34,566 nt of DNA from contig NZ_JXLE01000013.1 in the NCBI RefSeq assembly GCF_001886265.1, positions 1 to 34,566 of the forward strand, in the 5' to 3' direction. Numbering within the stretch: position 1 is the first letter of the stretch; every line of letters starts with the position of its first letter. The notes beneath the pieces were generated by a model. The model was not told the DNA's origin. It made no database searches and saw only the letters and a list, made by a program, of their open reading frames with translations. The translations under genes and the position numbers were made by a program. This DNA comes from Enterococcus thailandicus (GTDB taxonomy: Bacteria; Bacillota; Bacilli; Lactobacillales; Enterococcaceae). Positions 24,918-34,128 of this stretch are shown piece after piece.

Positions 24918-26831
24918 TTATTTTACGACTAAATAGCCAATGCCATCTTTATCTAATGGCGCAATGGTGTGACTACCAACGGTTGTTTCTGGAATTTCAG
25001 TAAAGATGTGCGCATAGTTATCACGGACAGCACTTGCGACATTTAAGTCTTGTGTTTCTTTAAAGTCGCCTACTTCAAGTGTGATACTTAATTTATATTC
25101 GCCTGGTTCTAGCCCAGCTAGCACTGTATCTTCAACAATTGCTTGATAGCCATTGAAAACGCCAGTGTTGTACCAATCATGGTTTGCACAAGCAAACGTT
25201 CCGACCTCTGTTCCATCCGTTGCTGTTAGATGAAGCGTTTTCTTCACAGCATCTTTATTTGTTAAGTCTAAGCTTCCGTTATCAATTGAACCTTCTAAAA
25301 TCAGACCATATCCTTGCCAGTAACCTAATTTAAAAAAGTTAACTGTTTGATCCAAATGACTAACGACTTGTGAAACAAACTCACTTTCGTTTCCGTCAAC
25401 AACTTGATTCACATCAATTTTTGTTCCTTCTGCTTGTGGCTCAATCGAGATTGTCCAGCGACCATCTGCCCCTACTACTCCAGTTCCAAGCAGCACGCCG
25501 TCTACGTAAGCATTAATTGTTGCTCCTGGTGTACCAAGACCAGTTAACTGCTTATCTTTGTCATTCACAACGTTAAAAACAGGTGCATCAATTTTTTCTC
25601 CGACGTAAGTTCCACCTTGAATTTTACTTGTTTGTCCTGTGACATATGTACTCGAAAAATCTGCATTACTTGATTGCATGTTCGTTTGTTTCACACTCGA
25701 TAGATAGCCTGACAACGTAAAAGTAGCTGTTGTTTTCTGGTACACTTTATCTGGCTGGCTTGCTTCACTATTTCCCAAATTCCAAGTATTGATTCCTCTG
25801 GTTGAAGCAATGCTGACATCTGTTGGAGTCGTGTAAGAACCCATGACAACTCCATTTTTATTATGATTTGTAATTGAGAAATTTGCGCCATCTTCAAACA
25901 CAATCTTTTCACCTGCGATCAAAGTTCCTTGTGTCCCTTTACTTTCTGCAACAAAATCTGCACCTGTTCGTACAAATATACTTCCTGAAGTGGCTTCAAC
26001 TGCTTCTTCAATTGTGTCTCCGCCATTTGCCTTCGTACTACTTCCTGCTTCAAAATTCATTTTACTCTTTGAAGCTAAATGAATTGCTTGATGTAGCTTT
26101 GAGGTAACTTCCAAATCTCCTTGATTTGTCAATATAAAATTAGTTCCGCCATAAATGCCAATTGAACTAGAATTTAATGTAAAGCTTGCACCTGTTCCAA
26201 TCGTTAATTTCGCTTGGTCATAATCCATTGACACTGGCGCCCAAAGAGTAGAGTCGTTTTCAAATAAAACTTCTGCACCCGTCGTTAATTCTATTTCTTT
26301 TCCTTGAAAAACTTCCTCTGTATCCGAATGACTACTAACTTTTCCAGCTAGAATCAATTTCCCGTTTGGTAAGTAAATCATTTGCTTCCCACTATGGGTA
26401 ATATTTTCATATGTAATTTGCACATTTTGATTGTCACTCCACAATAAGCCATAAATATCTGTGTTGATAATCGTTGCACTATCAATGGACCCGATTGACG
26501 AATCTTCATTAAAATATATTTGATAAGAATTCGCATCTAATGTATGACCGTTTCCATGAATATGTTTTTCTCCTCCCTGAATCGCTACAGTTGACTCTAA
26601 TGTCAAATCATTCGCTAATGTGATATCTGAAACGTACTCATCACTTAAAGCATCTTTTAGCTCTTGCCAGTTAGCAACTTCGACTTTCCAACCCTTATCT
26701 TCCAACAGAACACTGTCAGAGATTGCGCTTTCATTCCCTTGTATTACTTGTCCACTTACCGTACTTGTTAACAATAACGTCGATAACAATACTCCTACTA
26801 ACAAGCCATTACGAAACACCACGTTTTCCAA
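24918..26831 (-). CDS. Secreted pectate-lyase-like adhesin-type protein with Ig-like domain (longer paralogue)
   Basis: 637 aa. The start is TTG 26831 with GGGAGG seven bases upstream. Signal peptide about 1-28 (NGLLVGVLLSTLLLTSTVSG). Residues about 50-410 align with the shorter paralogue (HIHGNGHTLDANSYQIYF, YGLLWSDNQNVQITYENI, IVFEDGANFSITNHNKNG). An Ig-like unit follows (GTPGATINAYVDG then VGADGRWTISI). A further C-terminal domain (about 490-637, FFKLGYWQGYGLILEGSIDN and TDGTEVGTFACANHDWYNTG) is absent from the paralogue. No sortase motif. Tandem duplication with later loss or gain of the tail is the simple history. Confidence 0.78.
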   Translation of the reverse strand: MENVVFRNGLLVGVLLSTLLLTSTVSGQVIQGNESAISDSVLLEDKGWKVEVANWQELKDALSDEYVSDITLANDLTLESTVAIQGGEKHIHGNGHTLDANSYQIYFNEDSSIGSIDSATIINTDIYGLLWSDNQNVQITYENITHSGKQMIYLPNGKLILAGKVSSHSDTEEVFQGKEIELTTGAEVLFENDSTLWAPVSMDYDQAKLTIGTGASFTLNSSSIGIYGGTNFILTNQGDLEVTSKLHQAIHLASKSKMNFEAGSSTKANGGDTIEEAVEATSGSIFVRTGADFVAESKGTQGTLIAGEKIVFEDGANFSITNHNKNGVVMGSYTTPTDVSIASTRGINTWNLGNSEASQPDKVYQKTTATFTLSGYLSSVKQTNMQSSNADFSSTYVTGQTSKIQGGTYVGEKIDAPVFNVVNDKDKQLTGLGTPGATINAYVDGVLLGTGVVGADGRWTISIEPQAEGTKIDVNQVVDGNESEFVSQVVSHLDQTVNFFKLGYWQGYGLILEGSIDNGSLDLTNKDAVKKTLHLTATDGTEVGTFACANHDWYNTGVFNGYQAIVEDTVLAGLEPGEYKLSITLEVGDFKETQDLNVASAVRDNYAHIFTEIPETTVGSHTIAPLDKDGIGYLVVK

Positions 26832-26982
26832 AACTATACCTCCCGTTATTTTTATATAGAATTTTAATTCTAAAATAATTATACCAACAGAAAAACAAGA
26901 CAGTCAATATAGATAAAATAAAGAATACATGTTTTTTTAATTTCAAAAAAAGTTATTTAAAACCATTTTGATTCATTAGATA

Positions 26983-27035
26983 AAATAAAAGATACCATTC
27001 TCTCCGTATTAGAAAGAGAATGGTATCTTTTATTT
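26983..27035. terminator. upp terminator
   Basis: A 21-base perfect stem (26983-27003 with 27015-27035) containing GATACCATTCTCT; A and T tracts flank it so it works on both strands. Confidence 0.88.
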
Positions 27036-27065
27036 CTTAACTAAATTTGAACTTATAGCCTTTAA

Positions 27066-27695
27066 CTATTTTGTTCCAAATAAACGGTCACCAGCATCCC
27101 CTAAACCAGGAACGATGTACCCTTGTTCATTTAATTTTTCATCAAGAGCTGCTGTGTAGATATCAATATCAGGGTGTGCTTCTTGTAAAGCTTTCACGCC
27201 TTCTGGTGCAGCAACAAGACAAACAAATTTAATGTTTGATGCGCCACGTGCTTTCAAAGCATCAATAGCCATGATTGCTGAGCCACCAGTTGCTAACATT
27301 GGATCAACAACAAATAATTGACGTACGTCGATGTCTTCAGGTAATTTAACGAAATATTCGTGTGGTTCTAATGTTTCTTCATCACGATATAAACCAATAT
27401 GGCCAACTTTAGCAGCAGGAATCAGTTCTAAAATTCCATCAACCATTCCAATACCTGCACGCAAGATTGGTACGATTGCTACTTTTTTTCCAGACAATGT
27501 TTTTTGTGTTGATTCTGTAATTGGTGTTTCAATGACGATATCTTCTAGTGGCATATCACGTGATACTTCATACGCCATTAACATAGCGATTTCATCGACA
27601 ACTTCACGAAAAACCTTTGTTCCGCAGTTTTTGTCTCGAATAATAGTCAGTTTGTGTTGAATTAATGGATGGTCGATCACTTGAAATTTGCCCAT
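27066..27695 (-). CDS. upp: Uracil phosphoribosyltransferase
   Basis: 209 aa, standard length. PRPP site [19 protein letters not shown], uracil-binding segment near [17 protein letters not shown] at the C-terminus, and [15 protein letters not shown]. Salvages uracil to UMP. Strong GGAG upstream. Downstream of glyA on the same strand but separated from it by a terminator and repeats. Confidence 0.96.
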   Translation of the reverse strand: MGKFQVIDHPLIQHKLTIIRDKNCGTKVFREVVDEIAMLMAYEVSRDMPLEDIVIETPITESTQKTLSGKKVAIVPILRAGIGMVDGILELIPAAKVGHIGLYRDEETLEPHEYFVKLPEDIDVRQLFVVDPMLATGGSAIMAIDALKARGASNIKFVCLVAAPEGVKALQEAHPDIDIYTAALDEKLNEQGYIVPGLGDAGDRLFGTK

Positions 27696-27945
27696 TTTTA
27701 GCTCTCCTTTGTTCTGTCGTTTCTTTTTTATTTTAAAACAAAATTATCAGTTTAGCTAGTCCGAGTTGCCTTTTTCCGGAAGAAAATCATAGTCTAGTTT
27801 AATTTGTTTAAAAATAATCAGTCAAATTTTTGAGGAAGTCGCTTCAACTTTATCAAATCCTCATTCTCTTCCAATTGCTTTTTTCTCTATGAGAATACAC
27901 TCAACTGTCATCTGTTCAACCAACGTATTAAAAAAGTTTTTCGCA

Positions 27946-27986
27946 AAAAAGGAGTTATGACAAAACTCTTGTCATAACTCCTTTTT
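27946..27986. terminator. Terminator between glyA and upp
   Basis: AAAAAGGAGTTATGACA (27946-27962) pairs perfectly with 27970-27986, loop of seven; A and T tracts on both sides. Confidence 0.9.
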
Positions 27987-27997
27987 ACGAATAAACG

Positions 27998-28220
27998 GTG
28001 TTCAAGAAGTAACTCCTTCCAAATAAGCCTAAATTTCACAAAAATTTGAGAAGCAATTTCTGAAAATTTATTCTTATTTATTGGAGTTGAACACTTCTTT
28101 CACAACCTTATCCACGGTGTTCCCAAAACAACTCCTCGATATAGTTTGCCTACTCCTCAAAATATGAAAAGTTGTGTGTTTGCTCACTATCTTGTCGGAG
28201 CTAAGCATTTTGTGTCACAA
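27998..28220. repeat. Dispersed hairpin repeats, module B followed by module C
   Basis: Module B (27998-28107) shares long identical stretches with 34415-34525 and, inverted, with 22722-22833. Its ends pair (AACTCC...GGAGTT and AAATAAG...CTTATTT), giving a long imperfect hairpin. Module C (about 28117-28220) starts GGTGTTCCCAAAACAACTCC and ends GGAGCTAAG...TTTGTGTCACA, as at 12693-12800. Confidence 0.75.
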
Positions 28221-28246
28221 TCTACCAAATAGTTTTACCTTAAAAT

Positions 28247-29491
28247 TTATTTTGAATACAAAGGATATTTTTGAGTCAACTCACGAACGCCTTGTTTTAC
28301 TTCGTCTAACTGGGCATCGTCACCTTTTGATTGTAAAGCTTTCACAACAAGTTCAGCTACTTGAGCTGCGTCTTCTTCTTTGAAGCCACGTGTAGTGATT
28401 GCAGGTGTCCCAATCCGGATACCGCTTGTCTTGAACGGGCTTAATGTTTCAAATGGAATTGAGTTTTTATTTACTGTGATATTTACACTATCTAAAATTG
28501 CTTCTGCTTCTTTCCCATTAAGATCCATCTCACGAACATCGATTAGCATCAAATGATTATCAGTGGCACCTGAAATAACACGCGTACCCGTTGCTTGATT
28601 GAACACTTTAACCATCGCTTTAGCATTGGCAACAACTTGTTCGCTATACTCTTTGAACTCTGGGGCCAAAGCTTCTTTAAAGGCAGCCGCTTTTCCAGCA
28701 ATCACATGCTCCAATGGACCACCTTGGATTCCTGGGAAGACAGCACTATTGATTTTTTTCGCTAATTCTTCACTGTTTGTTAAAATCATTCCACCACGTG
28801 GACCGCGAAGTGTTTTATGCGTTGTTGTTGTTGTAATATCAGCATATGGTACTGGGCTAGGATGAACACCAGCAGCTACTAAACCAGCAATATGTGCCAT
28901 ATCAACCATTAAATTTGCGCCGACTTCATCAGCAATTTCTCTGAATTTCGCAAAATCAATTTCTCTTCCATAAGCACTAGCACCCGCAACAATTAATTTT
29001 GGATGATGTTTTCGTGCTAAAATTCGTACAACATTGTAGTCAATGACTTCTGTTGTTGGATCAACGCCGTAAGCCACAAAATGATACGTTTTCCCACTGA
29101 AATTTACTGGTGATCCATGTGTTAAATGTCCACCTGCAGAAAGATCCATACCTAAAATCGTATCACCAGGTTCTACCAAGGCAAGGTATGCCGCAGTATT
29201 TGCTTGCGAACCAGAATGTGGTTGAACATTTGCAAATTTGGCACCAAATAATTCTTTGGCACGGTCAATTGCTAAATTTTCCACGATATCAACAAATTCA
29301 CAACCGCCATAGTAACGATGTCCAGGATATCCCTCAGCGTATTTGTTTGTTAAAATACTTCCTTGTGCTGCCATCACCGCTTCAGAAACAACATTTTCAG
29401 AAGCAATCAGCTCCAAATTATTTTCTTGTCGCTCTTCCTCACGTGCAATTGCATTCCATAGATCAGGGTCAAACGTTTTGTAGTCCACCAC
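28247..29491 (-). CDS. glyA: Serine hydroxymethyltransferase
   Basis: 414 aa if started at GTG 29491, nine bases after AAAAGGAG; a TTG six bases further up is too close to that site. PLP-binding Lys226 lies in [15 protein letters not shown]. Other blocks: [26 protein letters not shown] and [12 protein letters not shown]. Makes glycine and 5,10-methylene-tetrahydrofolate from serine. Own promoter upstream. Confidence 0.95.
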   Translation of the reverse strand: MVDYKTFDPDLWNAIAREEERQENNLELIASENVVSEAVMAAQGSILTNKYAEGYPGHRYYGGCEFVDIVENLAIDRAKELFGAKFANVQPHSGSQANTAAYLALVEPGDTILGMDLSAGGHLTHGSPVNFSGKTYHFVAYGVDPTTEVIDYNVVRILARKHHPKLIVAGASAYGREIDFAKFREIADEVGANLMVDMAHIAGLVAAGVHPSPVPYADITTTTTHKTLRGPRGGMILTNSEELAKKINSAVFPGIQGGPLEHVIAGKAAAFKEALAPEFKEYSEQVVANAKAMVKVFNQATGTRVISGATDNHLMLIDVREMDLNGKEAEAILDSVNITVNKNSIPFETLSPFKTSGIRIGTPAITTRGFKEEDAAQVAELVVKALQSKGDDAQLDEVKQGVRELTQKYPLYSK

Positions 29492-29522
29492 AAACAACAG
29501 CTCCTTTTAACTAGTATACTGC

Positions 29523-29551
29523 ATTGTATCATACTAAAAATTCATCGTAAA
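29523..29551 (-). promoter_or_regulatory. Predicted glyA promoter
   Basis: Minus strand TTTACG (29551-29546), 17-base spacer, TACAAT (29528-29523). Confidence 0.6.
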
Positions 29552-29561
29552 AAGTATTAGA

Positions 29562-30584
29562 CTATTTTTCAAAATAATTTTGAGCCGCCGCTTTTTTCAA
29601 ACGGTTCATGTAAGCGACACCTAACCCTTCGTTAGGGAAAACTTGAACAAAAATCAAGTCCAATCCAAGCAGTGGTTCATCTAAACCACGTAGACCTGCA
29701 AACAAACCTTTTGCCGCCGCTTCAATAGAATCATCATGAAACATATATACAGCTGCTGTATCAAATCGTGTCTCTTCTGCAATTTTTGGTCCAGCAATCA
29801 CGCCTGTTCTGAACCCTTTATTTTTTGCCCATTGGATAGCATCTGCCCAATCATTATCATGAACCATCAGGACTTTTGTGTCAGGTGAATAATGTTTATA
29901 TTTCATTCCTGGTGCTTTCGGTGTCTCCGATTCTTTCACTAAATGCTTGTCAACAGAAACTTCTCCTACAACTTCTTCCAATTGCTCTTTGGTCACTGCA
30001 CCTGGTCGTAAAATCATTGGCACTGCATCAGGATTACTTAAATCAATTACGGTTGATTCTACCCCAATTCGAGTTGCTCCATCCTCGAGGATTCCAGTAA
30101 TTTTCCCATGTAAATCGTGGTACACATGATCTGCCGTTGTTGGACTTGGCTTACCTGACGTGTTTGCACTTGGTCCTACTAAAGGCACACCCGCTTGGCG
30201 AATAACTTCAAGTGTTTTTTTGTTATCTGGCATTCGAAAAGCAGCTGTGGATAAGCCACCTGTTACGACACTTGGTAACTTGTTCTTTTTGATTTCAAAA
30301 ATCATCGTCAACGGTCCAGGCCAGAAATTTTCAACAATTTTAGCTGTTGCAGGATGAAAGTTATCCACATATTCTTTTACTTGGTCAAACGAAGCAACAT
30401 GAATGATCAATGGATTATCTTGTGGTCGTCCTTTCACTGTAAATACTTTCGCAACTGAATCGGGTAAAAGTGCATTAGCACCTAATCCGTAGACCGTTTC
30501 TGTAGGAAAAGCCACCAGTGAGCCATCGCGTAATGCTTGGGCCGCTTCTTTCAATTCTGATTCATTATATCGTTTTGTTTCCAC
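29562..30584 (-). CDS. tsaC: L-threonylcarbamoyladenylate synthase (Sua5 type)
   Basis: 340 aa, long Sua5/YwlC type. The N-terminal YrdC domain (1-200) has FPTETVYGLGANALL, VFTVKGRPQDNPLI and GPSANTSGKPSPT; the C-terminal Sua5 domain follows to 340. It makes the threonylcarbamoyl-AMP for t6A37 modification of tRNA. Start is GTG 30584; AGGA lies about 12 bases upstream and a perfect DnaA box lies between the two. Part of the conserved prfA-prmC-tsaC order. Confidence 0.93.
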   Translation of the reverse strand: METKRYNESELKEAAQALRDGSLVAFPTETVYGLGANALLPDSVAKVFTVKGRPQDNPLIIHVASFDQVKEYVDNFHPATAKIVENFWPGPLTMIFEIKKNKLPSVVTGGLSTAAFRMPDNKKTLEVIRQAGVPLVGPSANTSGKPSPTTADHVYHDLHGKITGILEDGATRIGVESTVIDLSNPDAVPMILRPGAVTKEQLEEVVGEVSVDKHLVKESETPKAPGMKYKHYSPDTKVLMVHDNDWADAIQWAKNKGFRTGVIAGPKIAEETRFDTAAVYMFHDDSIEAAAKGLFAGLRGLDEPLLGLDLIFVQVFPNEGLGVAYMNRLKKAAAQNYFEK

Positions 30585-30587
30585 AGT

Positions 30588-30774
30588 TTATCCACATCCT
30601 TTTTTTTGAAAATCCTTGATTTTTAACGATTTATCCTCAGGTTATCCCCAAATTGTTGATAAGTTATTTGTCAATAGTGGATAAGTATGTTGATAAGTTT
30701 TAAAATCGCTTTTTTAACTGTTATATCAGTGTTTTTTTATCATAAAAAAACACTAAAAAATTTTTTCATCCACA
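30588..30774. promoter_or_regulatory. DnaA-box cluster between tsaC and prmC
   Basis: Seven 9-mers match TTATCCACA with at most one change: 30588-30596 (perfect), 30631-30639, 30642-30650, 30654-30662 (inverted), 30676-30684 (inverted), 30688-30696 (inverted), 30766-30774. An AT-only inverted repeat at about 30728-30753 adds a melting-prone stretch. In Bacillus subtilis one of the non-origin DnaA-box clusters lies next to ywlC, the tsaC homologue (from memory). Confidence 0.75.
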
Positions 30775-30780
30775 GACCTG

Positions 30781-31617
30781 TTAATAAACTTGAATCATTC
30801 GTTCATTTCCAGATAGATCTTTTTTTACTATGACCGTTTTATGCGGAAATGCCTGTTGAAAGATGTTTTGGACTGCCTCTCCTTGACGAAAACCAATTTC
30901 AAGAAAAATCTTTCCTTCTTCAGTCAAGACGTCTGGTGCTTCCCTCGCAATTTTCCGATAAATCGCTAAGCCATCAGCTTCTGCAAATAATGCCATTTTA
31001 GGCTCAAACGTTCGAACACTTTCATCCATTAAATCCCATTCTTTGTGACTAATATATGGTGGATTAGAAATAATTATGTCAAAATGTTGATCTAAGACCG
31101 GCTCCAATGTATCACCGAGATAAAAATCGATTTCAGCTTGTTCTTTTTCAGCATTTTCTTTTGCGACATCCAGGGCAGACGCAGATAAGTCTACTGCCGA
31201 AACTTGCCATTCTGGTCTTTCAGCCTTTAAACTAATGGCAATTGCACCTGTTCCCGTTCCAATGTCAATAACGGCTTGTTCAGAACCAGCTACTTCCGCC
31301 AAACACCAGTCCACCAGTTCTTCTGTTTCTGGGCGTGGAATAAGAGTTGCCTCCGTTACTTTTAGTCGATGACCATAAAAATCTGCATAGCCCAGTAAAT
31401 ATTGGGGGGGATGATTTTCCAGCAATAATTTCATATCCGTTTGGATCAAGAGCTGGTCAGCTTCTGAAATCACCTCATTCATATGCAATAACCAATCTAA
31501 TTTTTGCCATTGTTTTCTTTCCAGAAATAAGAATTGGATACTATAACCTTCTTTGCCTTGCGCCTCTAAAAAAGAAGAAGCCCCTAACAAGGCTTCTCGA
31601 TATGTTTTCTTATCCAT
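30781..31617 (-). CDS. prmC: Release factor glutamine methyltransferase PrmC
   Basis: 278 aa from ATG 31617 ([11 protein letters not shown]); a longer in-frame reading lies inside prfA. SAM motif [15 protein letters not shown], catalytic NPPY (185-188, [10 protein letters not shown]) and [10 protein letters not shown]. Methylates the Gln of the GGQ motif of release factors. Overlaps the prfA end by eight bases, so coupled to its substrate gene. Confidence 0.94.
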   Translation of the reverse strand: MDKKTYREALLGASSFLEAQGKEGYSIQFLFLERKQWQKLDWLLHMNEVISEADQLLIQTDMKLLLENHPPQYLLGYADFYGHRLKVTEATLIPRPETEELVDWCLAEVAGSEQAVIDIGTGTGAIAISLKAERPEWQVSAVDLSASALDVAKENAEKEQAEIDFYLGDTLEPVLDQHFDIIISNPPYISHKEWDLMDESVRTFEPKMALFAEADGLAIYRKIAREAPDVLTEEGKIFLEIGFRQGEAVQNIFQQAFPHKTVIVKKDLSGNERMIQVY

Positions 31618-32683
31618 TTTGCATAGCTTCCAGTTTAGAAGTTTGATCATACATAATCAAGGCGTCTACGATTTCATCTAATTTTCCAGCTAAAATTTGA
31701 TCTAATTTTTGGATCGTTAAACCGATTCGATGATCGGTTACTCGATTTTGTGGGAAGTTATACGTACGAATACGCTCTGAACGATCACCTGTACCAACAG
31801 CTGATTTTCTAGTTGCATCATACTCACTTTGTGCTTCTTGTTGAATTTTATCATACACGCGCGCACGTAGAATTTTCATTGCTTTTTCTCGGTTCTTCAA
31901 CTGTGAACGTTCGTCCTGCATTGCGACCACGATTCCTGTTGGTAAGTGAGTCAAACGAACAGCAGATGCCGTTTTATTGACGTGCTGTCCACCGGCACCA
32001 GATGCATGATAAATATCTGTACGAATGTCTTTGTCTTCAATATCAATTTCAACTTCTTCTGCTTCTGGCATAACAACAACTGTAGCTGTTGATGTATGGA
32101 TGCGCCCTTGTGATTCAGTTGATGGCACACGTTGTACGCGGTGTGCGCCACTTTCATATTTTAGTTTTGAATACACGTTTTCGCCCGTAATCATCATGAT
32201 CACTTCTTTGTATCCGCCAATACCAGTAATATTCGCTTCCATCACTTCGGTTTTCCAACCTTGTGCTTCTGCATATTTTTGGTACATATTGAATAAATCA
32301 CCTGCGAACAAGGCTGCTTCGTCCCCGCCAGCAGCGCCGCGAATTTCCATGATGATATTTTTATCATCATTAGGATCTTTTGGTAAAAGTAAGATTTTAA
32401 TGCGGTCTTCTAAAACTTCTTTTTCTTTTTTTAGATCTGATAACTCTTCTTTTGCCATTTCAGCCATTTCATCATCAAGCTTTTCGCCTAAAAGTTCTTC
32501 CGTATCAGAAATTCCTTGGACAACTTCTTTATAACGACGATAAACTTCAACTGTTTCGCGTGTGTTTGCTTCTTCTTTTGATAATTCCATGAAGCGTTTT
32601 GTATCCGTAATTACTTCTGGGTCACTCAGTAACTCACCCAGTTCTTCATAACGGTCTTCAATTGATTGTAATTGATCGTACAT
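31610..32683 (-). CDS. prfA: Peptide chain release factor 1
   Basis: 357 aa. The GGQ peptidyl-hydrolase motif is at 231-233 ([10 protein letters not shown]). The stop-codon reading segment [15 protein letters not shown] carries the P-x-T tripeptide of RF1 (UAA/UAG). No frameshift site, as expected for RF1. Starts two bases after tdk. Confidence 0.96.
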   Translation of the reverse strand: MYDQLQSIEDRYEELGELLSDPEVITDTKRFMELSKEEANTRETVEVYRRYKEVVQGISDTEELLGEKLDDEMAEMAKEELSDLKKEKEVLEDRIKILLLPKDPNDDKNIIMEIRGAAGGDEAALFAGDLFNMYQKYAEAQGWKTEVMEANITGIGGYKEVIMMITGENVYSKLKYESGAHRVQRVPSTESQGRIHTSTATVVVMPEAEEVEIDIEDKDIRTDIYHASGAGGQHVNKTASAVRLTHLPTGIVVAMQDERSQLKNREKAMKILRARVYDKIQQEAQSEYDATRKSAVGTGDRSERIRTYNFPQNRVTDHRIGLTIQKLDQILAGKLDEIVDALIMYDQTSKLEAMQNG

Positions 32684-32685
32684 GC

Positions 32686-33276
32686 TTATTCTCCTTCTTT
32701 GATAACTGGTGGGTGAAAATAATGATGTCTACATACTGGATAGTAAGCTTCATTTCCACCAATTTGGACTTGATCCCCTTCATAAACAGGCTGATCGTCG
32801 ATATAATGTAAATTCATGATTGCTTTTTTGTGACAGAACCAACAGATTGTTTTCATTTCTTCAATCTTGTCTGCATAAAGCAATAAGTATTTTGATCCTT
32901 CAAATAACTCATTTCGAAAATCATTTTTCAAACCAAATGCCATAACTGGAATATTTAGTTCGTCAACAATTCTTGTGAACGCAATGACATGTTTCTTCTT
33001 CAAAAATTGCGCTTCATCAATCAAGACACAATAAGGTCTTTCTTCATCAATCATTTGGCTAATCAATTCAAATACATCTGTTTCTTCAAAAACTGGTATG
33101 GCTTCTCGCTTCAAACCAATTCGGCTTGAAACTACACCAATCCCATCACGTGTATCAACACCACTGGTCATTAATACGACATTTTTCCCTTGTTCTTCGT
33201 AGTTATGCGCTACTTTTAGAATCTCAATTGTTTTGCCGCTATTCATTGCGCCATATTTAAAAAAAAGTTGTGCCAT
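32686..33276 (-). CDS. tdk: Thymidine kinase
   Basis: 196 aa type II enzyme. P-loop GAMNSGKT (9-16), DEAQFL Walker B region, zinc Cys pairs ICWFCHKKA and PVCRHH. Phosphorylates thymidine. First gene of tdk-prfA-prmC; spacing to prfA is two bases. Confidence 0.95.
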   Translation of the reverse strand: MAQLFFKYGAMNSGKTIEILKVAHNYEEQGKNVVLMTSGVDTRDGIGVVSSRIGLKREAIPVFEETDVFELISQMIDEERPYCVLIDEAQFLKKKHVIAFTRIVDELNIPVMAFGLKNDFRNELFEGSKYLLLYADKIEEMKTICWFCHKKAIMNLHYIDDQPVYEGDQVQIGGNEAYYPVCRHHYFHPPVIKEGE

Positions 33277-33523
33277 TTATCCGTTCACCTTCCAGTTTGT
33301 TCCTAAGGTATTATACTTGATTTTCATCATTTTTTACAGTGACAATTTTTAACCATACTGAAATAAGTTTGAAAAGTCATTTTTATTTGTCTTAATTCCA
33401 TCTCAACAAAGAAGTGATTCTCCTTGTTTTTATTTGAAACAGCTCGATAAACGTTGTTTCAGCTAACCTAAAAAATTTATGTTACAATCAATTTCTTATC
33501 AACGATGTTAAAGGAGACTTTCT

Positions 33524-34123
33524 ATGTCTGAAAATATTTTTAATCAAATGGCCAATCATTATGACACACCTGACAGATTGGCGCTCGCAGAAATTATTCG
33601 TGCAGAAATTCGTCAAAATTTACCCAAAGAAACAAACCAAAAAGTTTTTATTGACTATGGTGGCGGTACTGGACTTGTTAGTTTACCTTTGGCAAAGTTA
33701 TTCAAAGAAACTTGGATCATGGATGCTTCTAAAGCAATGTTAACTGTTGCTGACCAAAAAATAACTCACAGTCACTTAAATAATGTGCATACTCAGTTAG
33801 CAGACTTGACGAAGGATTTACCGAGTCAAAAAGCAGATCTTTTGCTGGTATCTTTAGTACTTTTACATATCCCCGATACTAAATTGATTCTGAAAAAACT
33901 AGCAGAACTATTAAACCCTGGCGGTCAATTATTCATTGTCGACTTCAATAAAAATGAAGCAGTCAACCATCCAAAAGTCCATAATGGATTTGAGCAAGAA
34001 CCTTTGGAGCAATTGTTGGCAGAAGCTGGACTAACACCCCTCAAGCTAGAAACTTTCCATGAAGGAGAAAACCTTTTTATGAGGCAACCAGCTTCTTTGT
34101 TCTTAGCTATTAGCCAGAAATAA
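33524..34123 (+). CDS. Class I SAM-dependent methyltransferase
   Basis: 199 aa. Motif I FIDYGGGTGLVSLPLA (44-50 glycine loop), acidic WIMDASKAML, and LLVSLVLLHIPD, then PGGQLFIVDF. UbiE/YodH-like small-molecule methylase; substrate not recognisable. AAAGGAG sets ATG 33524; a TACAAT at 33483-33488 may be its -10. Divergent from tdk across 247 bases with nothing else visible. Confidence 0.85.
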   Translation: MSENIFNQMANHYDTPDRLALAEIIRAEIRQNLPKETNQKVFIDYGGGTGLVSLPLAKLFKETWIMDASKAMLTVADQKITHSHLNNVHTQLADLTKDLPSQKADLLLVSLVLLHIPDTKLILKKLAELLNPGGQLFIVDFNKNEAVNHPKVHNGFEQEPLEQLLAEAGLTPLKLETFHEGENLFMRQPASLFLAISQK

Positions 34124-34128
34124 AAAGG

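Larger units (their letters stand above)
27696..28246. other. Intergenic region between upp and glyA
   Basis: 551 bases: the upp promoter zone (27696-27940, no clear hexamers), a strong terminator (27946-27986), and dispersed hairpin repeats (27998-28220). No gene supported. Confidence 0.6.
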
